DNA of 27,805 nucleotides from Lenisia limosa (taxonomy: Eukaryota > Breviatea): NCBI GenBank assembly GCA_001655205.1, contig LPNZ01009141.1, positions 1-27,805 of the forward strand. The letters are read 5' to 3'. A program made the position numbers and the translations under genes. The notes beneath the pieces were generated by a model. It was not told the DNA's origin, made no database searches, and saw only the letters and a program-made list of their open reading frames with translations. This document shows, piece after piece, positions 1 to 9,483 of this stretch (its first letter is position 1; every line of letters begins with the position of its first letter).

Positions 1-176
1 GTTAGAGAGTGTGGTCTTTTCTTCCCCCACGTAGTTTATCTCTGTCTTTCTTCTCTTCTGGGATTTCTTCTTTTCTTCCTAGACTTCTTCTACGCCCATT
101 TTTGCGGAAATTTGTAATTCCATCACAAACAGAAAGAGAAAACTAAAAAAACTCTTTTCAGCTGCACTATCCTAGA
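1..176 (+). promoter_or_regulatory. 5' flank of the glycerol dehydrogenase gene
   Basis: No coding sequence is visible here. The stretch is pyrimidine-rich at the start and ends in CCTAGA just before the ATG at 177. The motif CTCTTTTCAG at 151-160 looks like a 3' splice site, so a leader intron ending 16 bases before the start codon is possible. No TATA box or other element can be assigned with confidence. Confidence 0.4.
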
Positions 177-3087
177 ATGCCCTTCACCAAAGCCATATTC
201 CCTGCCCGCTATGTTCAAGGAGAGAACGCCCTTTCTGAAGCCAAGGAGGAAATTGATAGTATTGGAGTGAAACCACTCTTTATCGCTGGTAAGCTGTTGA
301 ACCTAGACTATCAGTATAAATGATCAGAAAATCTGGTAGGAAGCGTATATGTTATATGGCGTATATATTCTTACGAAGGAACCTGAGCTGGGTTTTGAGA
401 TGTATAGATTTATAGATTTTGTTTGATAAAACGGGCTATGGCGACTTGGCTTATGTTGACATATTCCGAGGTCGTCGGGTCCTCGAATGTTCTCGAAGTT
501 GAATTCAACTCTCTTTTTTTGTTTGAAACGTCTGTGTGTGCAACATCTTGAATCTCATGTTTCATACTGCGCTTAACTTCTTCATGTCCATGGGAAACTC
601 GTGTTTTTTTTTACTCAGATGTCCTGATTGAAATGATCATTTTGCTGGTACCAGTTTTATTCCGAATTAGGCAAGCGTGGATGGGCTGCTTTTGGAAGTA
701 CCTACGCCCAGTTTACAAATGGCCAGTTGGAGGGGATTGGGGGTAAGGAAGTTATCACTGCACAAGATAATTATAAATATGTGGTATATCATTTCATTTT
801 ACACCTTGGATAATGTGAATCCATTTACTGGGCATCAGTTCAGAATTGAGGTTGATTGTAGTTTTGGTATCACTCTATATATGTCAAGTCCTTCTTATGA
901 AATAGCTACGTTCAATTTGGTGGAGAATGCAGTGTAAACTCAATCAACTCTCTTGTTAAGACCGCCAATGACTTCGGTAGGATGACAAATGCCGTGTTAT
1001 TTTCAGATAGCACCATGTTTTCCTGATTTCTTTCAGATTGCATTGACGTTATTGTTGGAGTTGGCGGAGGAAAGAGCTTGGATACTGCCAAGGCCGTAGC
1101 CGACGAAATGAAGGTATGGGGATTTTGTTCATTGTGGCCCCGAGTGGTTGTACACAGTACCCACGTATTTACGATTTCAGAATTTGCTGTTTTGTTTTTA
1201 CTTTTAGTCATTTCTGGGGGATTTATACCTACTATATTACCAACACAATGCTAAAATCAGATGATAGTACTTTATGTACATATCCTAGCAGTATATTGTT
1301 CATAATATTATATTATATATAAGATATTTTAAGTAGTAAAAAAAAGTATAATTATACTATTAATATATGATATTTCATACTACTATGTATTGTACTATAT
1401 CTTATACTAACACATATATATATACTATATATGATATATATAATTGTATATCAGGATATATACAGACCCAACACAGATGCGACGTGCTGTATGAGACGAC
1501 CATGAATGTTATACCTCAGCTCCCTGTGGTAATCATCCCCACCATTGCCTCAACAGACGCCCCTTGCTCGGCTCTTTCTGTCATCTATTCCGACGTTTGT
1601 GGGTTTTTGTTCATTTGTTCCTTTTTGATTCACACTTTTCTTGTTATGCAATTAGGAAGGTGTCTACGAAGATGTCCGTTTCTTCAAGCGCAATCCTGAC
1701 CTTGTGATCGTTGATACGACCAGTAGGTTTCTGAACTCATCTTGAAATATCATTAAACAAAGTTAAATACTTTCCCTGCCTTACCGATCTTCAGTTATCG
1801 CCAAGGCTCCTGTGAGAACTCTGGTATCCGGTATGGGTGACGCCCTTGCCACCTGGTTCGAGGCTGACTCGTGTCTGAAGAGTGGTGCTCTCAATTGTGC
1901 CGGTAAGCATTTCAGTGTATCGAATAGATGTGAGGTCTTACTGGGTTTTTTTTATGTTACTTTAACGCAAATCCTAATTTGAATGAGCGTTATCATATTT
2001 GACAAGGCAGGTGGAACCACCTCCAGAGCCTCTCATGCTATTGCCCGTGTATGCTACCAGACGCTCCTTAAAAGTGGCCCTGAAGTATGTTAACTATTGA
2101 CGAAGTGTTGCTATGGCAGTGTTACTGGAACTCATTTCCACCAACATATGATACATCAACATTGATACTTATTTTAATAGATAAGCCAAGCTGATAGCAA
2201 ACACTTCAATCACATTCTTTCAGGCACTCCTTGCAGCCCAGAAGCAGGAGTACAGTGAGGCTCTCGATGCGATTGTCGAGGCTAACACACTGTTGTCTGG
2301 TCTTGGCTTTGAGAGGTTGGTGGAGGATCCATGGATTTGGGCTTAACAAAAATGATCTTCTATCATAGTCGTTGTTTCATCAATTAATTTTTGACAGATG
2401 CCAATTGATTTGTTCAGAGCCATATTAACCACCCTAATGTGTCTGAGATTATTACTCGTAATACTATACATAGTATATACTATATGATACATATTTTAAT
2501 GTATTATCAGCGGAGGATTGGCCACTGCACATGGACTTCACAACGCTATGACAATTGTACCTGCCACACACCAGCACCTACATGGCGAGAAGGTGGCTTT
2601 TGGTGGGTTGTGTTGGCTCGAGAGGGTCATATCATTGTTTGTTTGCAGTCCAATTTTCCTCCCTGTTGTTTTATTAACCTAAAGCTACGTTGACTTCCGT
2701 CTTCCTGACTAAGAAGCCCGACGAAGAAATTAAGACCGTTTTTGAGTTCTGCAAAGCTGTCGGCCTTCCCACTACTCTTCAAATGCTTCGTATGATACAT
2801 GCGATCATATTTCACTTCCGTGTTCACATTACGTCTCTCACTTTCCATGGGCACGTGACATTGTAGACATGACTACCGATGACGTGGCACCCGTGAGTGA
2901 GGAATGTGTCCTGGAAGGCAACCTTGTACACAATGAGCCTTTCAAGGTGAAGTGATATTTTAAAGAACAACCCTCACAAAAATACAAAATGGTCCTTCTC
3001 TTTTTAGCAATAACCCTGTAGGTGAACGCAAAAATGGTAGCAGATGCCATGTTAGCTGCGAACGCCTATGGTCTTGCTATGGAGTAG
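177..3087 (+). CDS. gldA-like: Glycerol dehydrogenase, GldA type, 13 exons
   Basis: Predicted NAD-dependent glycerol dehydrogenase (glycerol to dihydroxyacetone) of the metal-dependent polyol/alcohol dehydrogenase superfamily, probably cytosolic. Exons: 177-288, 671-742, 906-976, 1037-1113, 1520-1594, 1656-1722, 1795-1902, 2011-2084, 2224-2315, 2511-2602, 2685-2789, 2867-2946, 3022-3087. The product is about 363 residues, close to the bacterial enzyme. Visible motifs are VQFGGECS, the dinucleotide-binding VGVGGGKSLDTAKAV, and TIASTDAPCSALSVIY. The three expected zinc ligands are present: Asp about 174 in SGMGDALATWFEA, His about 257 in GGLATAHGLHNAM, and His about 274 in HLHGEKVAFG. All introns are GT...AG. 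Oddity: the phases of exons 2 and 3 disagree by one base, and the exons sum to 1,091 bases, one short of a multiple of three. A base missing from the G run at 738-743 would explain both. Family assignment is very secure; the exon 2/3 join is not. Confidence 0.94.
1262..1470. repeat. TA-rich simple-sequence tract in intron 4
   Basis: Most of the 406-base fourth intron of the glycerol dehydrogenase gene is built from degenerate tata/tact/gata words, including TATATACTATATATGATATATA. Similar words recur in other large introns of the window. It is capable of many small hairpins and has no coding potential. Confidence 0.7.
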
Positions 3088-3252
3088 ATATTATGATAAA
3101 ATATCTCTTATTTAATATAAATATCTGTTTTAAAACATTTGGAGTGCAAAGTATCAAAATATATAATTCAAAACAAATAATACTGGATAATAGAGTGAGC
3201 GGCTATTCTTAGAGAGTGAACGGCTTAACGAATGAGGGCATTTCGAATCTCC
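3088..3252. other. Convergent 3' spacer, genes 1 and 2
   Basis: A 165-base AT-rich interval between two stop codons facing each other (3085-3087 plus, 3253-3255 minus). It must hold both 3' untranslated ends and polyadenylation signals, so the transcripts are likely to overlap. No canonical AATAAA can be singled out; AATATAAATA at 3114-3123 is the nearest plus-strand candidate. Confidence 0.5.
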
Positions 3253-6200
3253 CTAGGTGGTGAGATTCCAGTTTTTGCTATTGATGAAAGCACTGAACTC
3301 TTTGACCTTCAGTTGTTGCATCCCCCCCCCCCCCCCCCCNNNNNNNNNNNNNNNNNNNNNNNNNNNNNNNNNNNNNNNNNNNNNNNNNNNNNNNNNNNNN
3401 NNNNNNNNNNNNNNNNNNNNNNNNNNNNNNNNNNNNNNNNNNNNNNNNNNNNNNCGTAATCACCAGGGGCAGCAGACTTGTCAAAGGCAATCTCAATGTC
3501 ACTCAGACTAAGGGGGTGAAAATATGAAACAAACGTTGGCCCAAAGAACACTACTTTAACAAGCAAAGGGCAACTCACATAGTTTGGTCCTTCTTCGGCC
3601 GAATAGCGGCGCTTCCTACAGACTTGCGGCAATCGACCTCATTCTTCTTGAACAGACAGACCCAGTGAAACTCTGCCCAGCTTGATGGCTTAATGTCTGC
3701 AGGGTCAGCTTCGTCACTGTTTGTTGAAATGGACCCCCAACCACTCACTACACTTGAGGGACTTTCTGTCAACAGACGTGATATCAATCTCAGTCGTGGC
3801 CTTGATAAGCGGTAACGGGGTGGAGGCGTGGCACTTACTCTCGCCACACTCCATCTCCACCTAGCTAGTCAAAACCAAACCATAAAAAAATCTTTATTAT
3901 CAGAACCCCACTTACAATGAAGCCTTTGACAATTGAATGGTCAAAATCGACTTCAGCATAAACGGATGATTTCAAGTACTTGTTGTCTTTGGAGTAGTCC
4001 TTCAACAGGAAGTGTGGTGTCTTCTCCTACACTATCAGCCTGTTCTAAACAGTATAGTAGTATACTACACATATTATATCATAGTATATATACCATGTAC
4101 ATATAGCCACATATACAGTATATTATAGATCAGATAGTATATTATACATAGCTATATTATGATCTGTTTAAACAGTAGTAATTATTGTGGAGCAGAGTAG
4201 ATATATTCCACAGTTGTACTTTCTTGTAGTTTATATTGTTGAAACAGAACCATACACTTACCTTTTTTGCATCCTCACAGATTGCCTTCAGTGTAGATCC
4301 CGTGATATTATAGGACTAAAAGGTGAACAACGAGGGGGGAGCAAATCAGTTAGAAAACAATAATTAAAACAGTAGACAAATCTGTCATCTTTGTTCATGA
4401 AGGAACGATTGTTGAGACAAACAAGAAACCCACTGTGCTTCCGTCGTATCTTGTGACAAGAATAATTTTGTTTGAAGCAGGAGCAATCTTCAATAGGTAA
4501 GATGATGAACATGAAATCATTTCCACGTTAAAGAATGAAGCAAGAAAAGGATGGAAACTACTATATCCAAACCCACGGCAACAGAGTATCTCTCAATGTC
4601 AACAAGGTCATCAACCGAGGCGAAGAGAGCGAACTTCTCTCCCACGTTCTTCTAAATAAGGTAAAATCACAGTTTACTGGGGCCAAATAAGAAGACTAGA
4701 GTGGAATGTTTGAAAAAATGTGGTGTTCCACTGATCGTAAATAAAAAAACTGGTTCTTGTGGAAACTGAGGAAATAAATATTGTAATTTGGATCTGCTTC
4801 AAAAGTCAAACCTGAGCATTTTCTTGGGTTGTAATGTGGGCTTGAGGGTTCACAAAGTCAATGTCCATTGGAAGATGCTATAATGTCAAAGGGCCAATAA
4901 GGGTGAATTAAAGTGGCCAACAAAAGGTTGGTGAAAGAAAGAAGGGACAATAATTGGATTTGTAGATGGTTATCAGATGATTAATTATTTTTTGTCCTCA
5001 TACAGTTGGCTGAGTGTCGCCTTCGACAACAGTGAAGGTGAGTCTACAAACCACTTCCTNNNNNNNNNNNNNNNNNNNNNNNNNNNNNNNNNNNNNNNNN
5101 NNNNNNNNNNNNNNNNNNNNNNNNNNNNNNNNNNNNNNNNNNNNNNNATTAATATACAACAATTAGATTAAAATTGTTGGATATTGTTATTACTCTTAAT
5201 AATTGCTAACAGTAAGTCCAAGTACACTGGAGTGAAAGTGAATATGCATAATATATATATATAATATAATATACTATACCATAAAAGTAGTCAACAATAT
5301 CTCTGTGTGGCAACTGTTATTGCCTAGGAATACCTGTTTCGGGCATTGTAGTTGGATCCTGGCCTGTCAGTAGTCTAAGGGTTAGAATGGCTATGAGAAG
5401 AATATCCTATGGCTACCACAGACCACACCCAACACATACCCATATCAGTATGCTATTGATTGAAACGAACTGGATCAATTTATGCTTTCTACATACCTTC
5501 ATCATCCAGACAGTAACAAAACTGGTAATTTCGCCTTCCTTGATCGCAATTTGAGTGTCCCTATTTATCAGATGAATATGTGTAAATAGGGCTACATTCA
5601 ACACAGAGTAAATGCACCAGTGAAATTTGAAGTAATATATAAAAGCGTATCTGCCACTCACATTGGGTCTTGATCCCAGTATCCTCTACACATGCTTCGG
5701 TCTGAGGGGGTGAGAAAGATGAAGCAAAGGTGTACATCCGAATGACCCCCACCCCCCGGAAACCGAGTATTGCCTTGTCTGCCTTCACCCAGCCGTTAGG
5801 GGTTTCCATTTCAACGCCAACCTAAAAACATAACCAGCGCTATAATATTTGTGAAAGATGGCTGGAGATATACCTTATTGTAGTCAAAAATATCATTTCA
5901 TATGCAATGTATACGATAGGATATCAAATCACATAATGTTTGCTTAGGTGTGAAAAAAAAAGAAATGAAGTGATGAGTAGTACAAACAGGATTGTCAAAA
6001 AAATATGATTTGGACCAACATCGGTGATGAAAACATTGGGGTCTGAGGCACGGCCCTAAGTATGGTGAGTTTCCAAAAAGGCAATTTTCCTAAAATGGAA
6101 ACAGTAACTTCACCATTTCAAAATTACCTGGAGATGAACAGAGAAAGTTGAGAGGCAGCCTTCATCCAAGCGAGACTGCACACAGACAGGGGCGGAAACA

Positions 6201-9200
6201 GTTTTAATGGTGGCACTGGAGGAGTTAACAATGATTCGGTTGAGAGTTCATTTCAGTTAAGTTCATTTAATCCACTCACGCAGTGCTGTTGGTTTTGGGC
6301 TCGATCGATTCGGGAATCTTAGGTGGTTCTGTACTATAGTTACTATAGGAGAGAGAGCAATTTAGTAAATCAGTTAAACAAACTAACACAGAAAAACGGT
6401 TTCAAAAGATCAGATGAAGAAAGTGATATCGTACCAGAGTTGTCGATAAAAGGCCCGGAAGAAGTGTGTGACAGCTCCACCATGGGGGTGACTGGGAAAA
6501 GCTACAGTGTGGGGGGAGGGGGGATCACTCTTCACTCAAAGAAAGAATGCAGTTCATGAACAAAGTAAGTTGATGACACTCTTCATAATGCCATCCCTCC
6601 AAACCTCCTCCTTAGTCGGCAGGCTGGCCTCATCGTTGACGTTGGCGCCTGAGCGACCTAAACACTCCAAAGTGTGGCGGNNNNNNNNNNNNNNNNNNNN
6701 NNNNNNNNNNNNNNNNNNNNNNNNNNNNNNNNNNNNNNNNNNNNNNNNNNNNNNNNNNNNNNNNNNNNNNNNNNNNNNNNNNNNNNNNNNNNNNNNNNNN
6801 GCGGGTGTATGTGTTGGTTTTTGTTTTCCTCCTCTTTATGCCCTCACCCCTCATTTATCCTGCTTACTTGAACAGATGTTTCATCTTCTACTTTAATGGA
6901 AAGTTCAAATCCTAGGGGGTCAAATCGATTTATTGACAGCAAAAACAATTGAAGCAATATGTCTAAAAATAAGCCGCTAGGGTTCTAAACACAAAGGAGC
7001 AACCATAAGTGTAGACAATCACCACACTTGTTCACTCTCTCTGAATGAGGCACAACCCCTCATCGGACTCCCCTTTCATTACCCCCTCCTACCAGAGTGG
7101 GTGGGAGTAACGGAGGAAACAATGTCATTCTTCTCAAATTTCAACGCTTTGCCTTCTGGAATAGTTAAAAACCAGAAAACAGTATAACGGCAACTATTAT
7201 TTTGTGCTGATTTTTTCAAACGCCTATAACATAAAAAAATACACTAGTTTTCGATAATTACCCCATTTCCAAGGACAACCAGCGCATACCTCCACCTTTA
7301 TGGAACTCCTTCTGTGAAATGACGTTGAAACATTCAGGGCCCCCACGGGGAGTGCCAGCCATGGAGTACAGGTTGCCTGTTTTGTCAACTGAGTATTTTG
7401 GTAGTAACTAATTAACTATCCAGAATTATGAAACCAACAAACATGTAAGGATAGAGGGAAATGATGTCACATTTTTTTAAAAGTTGAGTTGTTTACCATC
7501 TTTCATTTTACCGCATTCCAAGTAGACACTCCTTCTGAAAAGAAGACCCCAAGTCTCATCAATGTCACTGCGAAATCAGCATTTGGAAATATCCTTTAAA
7601 CAACATTGATAGAATATAACAATGCAGCTTGTGAATGATGGAGTCATTTCATCCCCAACACACTCCTTAATACTTCTGAGATAGGCAGTGTAGGCAGCGT
7701 AAGTGTACTCAGTGTGGTGAGCGGCCCTATGTTTGCCCTGATGGTTATCAGTGTTGCATTTATTTGGCGTTTCCTCCGTATTTGAATGTAGAAATCCATG
7801 TGAAACACTCAACAGTTATGAATTATCAAATAATACTTGCAATCCAAAAATATCCTAATATCAAATCATCTTGAAAAAACTAAGGAGATAAATTACTAAA
7901 CCTCTTTAAAAACAACCCACCTTGGTACAGGGTGTGCCGGGGTCATCAAACTTGCCGACTTTCTGCTGGCAGCAGGGGTAGACGTGGTTCCCTATATAGT
8001 TATCAAATCCTCTCTCTACCCTATTTACATCTGAAGCAAGATCTCAAATCCAAAAAAAAACTTGAATTTAATATAGCGAAAAGGATAAAGAGCTTCCAAT
8101 GTAGCTTACATCCTTGAGATACAGTAGACTTCTTATGGTAATGACATGACCCTTCTGCATTCTCCGAGTTCTGAAATCGTTAACTCTTAAACTAGAGTTG
8201 AAACAGTATATGATATTACTAGTACAATATTTGATATATCGACATACATATTTTTTTGATGCATAAAATAGTTCATTATATCATACATATATCCATGTAC
8301 ATACATATATATTATACCCTATCATCTTCACTGTATGGATCTTGAAAGATCCACGCCATACCTTGAACTCAGCAGTGCATTGGACACATGTTAAGATTGC
8401 CTAAGTGTGTTACATTTGAAATCAAAAAAGTAAGATTCAATACACCACTCACTCCTACGCATTAAAACGACACATATAATTCCTCCAACCTCAGGCTCAG
8501 CGAGGGCACCTCCTTTCTTCTGCAATTCAAAGAGCTCATCAACACGGTCGGACAGTCTGTCAACTACAGAGTTGAGCTGAAAAAAATCGCAAGATTAAAT
8601 AAATGCACCAGTGGTATTAAACGGATTGCTAAAGGATAAATCCAACTGAAATCAGGCTAAAAACCCCCAACCGCTTGTTACTGGCGGCATATTATATTGC
8701 TAGGAGTACCCCTGAATTGGTTTACCGATTCTGGTATAGTACTGCTACCCTTTTTCTCTCTAATTTCTCCATTTTATCAATGTTTTTCTGATTGATGATG
8801 ACCTGTCCCCGTTAAAGCGAAAAAATGTCATAATAATGATTGGATTTGCTGTTATTGCTTGTGGTGATTTGTTTGGGACCATTGCGGTGGATTGAATTCA
8901 ATTCAATCAGATNNNNNNNNNNNNNNNNNNNNNNNNNNNNNNNNNNNNNNNNNNNNNNNNNNNNNNNNNNNNNNNNNNNNNNNNATATCTTCTATTTCAG
9001 CTGGGACCGTGAAATCTCCACCGGCGATATCCTTAACGGTCCTTTCGATCCGCTTGGCTGGAGAGGTAAAATGGTTTCGAATATGATGATATATTTGCTC
9101 CGTATAGGGAAACAGTAAAATACAAATACTAACTTTCAAGATTGATATCATTGCTTCATAGTGTGAACAAGGATTAGAAGGAAAGGCTTTCAGAGATAGA

Positions 9201-9309
9201 AGTAGATATGGAAGTGAAAACGTCACAAAAGCACCAAAATGTCTTCATATCCCGGCTCCCCACCTGAACCGTAGATCTTCTCAATGTTTTCCTCGTTCGA
9301 ATCGCTCAT
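3253..9309 (-). CDS. Unrecognised multi-exon protein with N-terminal Cys/His cluster
   Basis: I do not recognise this family. The ATG (9307-9309) begins MSDSNEENIEKIYGSAKRIE and the product ends INSKNWNLTT before the stop at 3253. Exons supported by GT...AG and phase: 9264-9309, ?-9057, 8490-8576, 8362-8400, 8110-8170, 7921-7991, about 7662-7737, 7497-7567, 7290-7376, 7093-7155, 6868-6887, 6580-6657, 6435-6491, 6280-6328, 6128-6215, 6020-6055, 5753-5821, 5662-5701, 5497-5591, 5004-5043, 4812-4877, 4577-4651, 4262-4315, 3916-4026, 3839-3860, 3579-3696, ?-3507, 3253-3306. That gives at least about 600 residues. After a helical N-terminus come TCVQC, ENAEGSCHYH, HVYPCC, GTPCTK and GKHRAAHH, spread over five exons; they look like one zinc-binding module. 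The rest alternates short hydrophobic strands with polar loops (FITDVGVEMETPNGW, YLKSSVYAEVDFDHSIV), suggesting beta-sandwich folds. No signal peptide or membrane span is evident. Joins at 7497-7737, 5043-5497 and around four N gaps are unresolved. Confidence 0.62.
3340..3454. other. Assembly gap after an 18-C run
   Basis: A run of N that directly follows C at 3322-3339. It removes the junction between the last two exons of the minus-strand gene. Confidence 0.97.
4047..4165. repeat. TA-rich intronic tract
   Basis: Degenerate tata/cata/gata words (ATAGTATATATACCATGTAC and neighbours) in the intron between the exons at 3916-4026 and 4262-4315. It has the same character as the tracts at 1262, 8205 and 21785. 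Confidence 0.6.
5060..5147. other. Assembly gap in the minus-strand gene
   Basis: A run of N just upstream (in gene sense) of the exon at 5004-5043. A missing exon here would explain why the flanking exons differ in phase. Confidence 0.97.
5244..5284. repeat. Short TA microsatellite
   Basis: An AT-only block (ATAATATATATATATAATAT and following) within a presumed intron of the minus-strand gene. No coding potential. Confidence 0.6.
6681..6800. other. Assembly gap in the minus-strand gene
   Basis: A run of N between the exons at 6580-6657 and 6868-6887. Their phases (0 out, 1 in) do not match directly, so at least one small exon probably lies inside. Confidence 0.97.
8205..8330. repeat. TA-rich intronic tract
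   Basis: Degenerate tata/cata words, with two CATACATAT copies, in the intron between the exons at 8110-8170 and 8362-8400 of the minus-strand gene. Confidence 0.6.
8913..8984. other. Assembly gap in the minus-strand gene
   Basis: A run of N that cuts the second coding exon after FTVPAEIED, hiding its 3' end and donor site. Confidence 0.97.
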
Positions 9310-9483
9310 AGTGAAGAAAGAACGAACGAGTGGCAGGGTTTAAAAAGCGTGGATGGATATATTGACAATTATAAATCGCGAAACGCGCTTTGTCGTTTTT
9401 TTTCCGTTTTTTGTCGCTTCTTTCACATGAAAAGGCGATAACGTAATTTATAATCATTAAATTGCCCAGAAATTGCAATAAAA
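9310..9483. promoter_or_regulatory. Shared divergent promoter, genes 2 and 3
   Basis: Only 174 bases separate the ATG of the minus-strand gene (9309) from the ATG of the quinone reductase (9484), so both promoters must lie here. The middle has CpG-containing words (TCGCGAAACGCGC at 9377-9389, GGCGATAACG at 9433-9442) in an otherwise AT-rich background. These are the best candidate factor sites, but I cannot name a factor. Confidence 0.55.

Noticed and set aside
677-937. Plus-strand frame starting MDGLLLEVPTPSLQ
   Set aside because: It runs in the wrong frame through exon 2 and the following intron of glycerol dehydrogenase.
1262-1470. TA-rich tracts as candidate origin, centromere or mobile element ends
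   Set aside because: They sit inside introns and have no terminal repeats, target duplications or coding sequence that would support such a role.
6128-6245. Longer exon reading RIIVNSSSATIKTVSAP
   Set aside because: No acceptor exists upstream of it, whereas CTCCAG before TGCCACC gives an exon (6128-6215) that matches phases on both sides.
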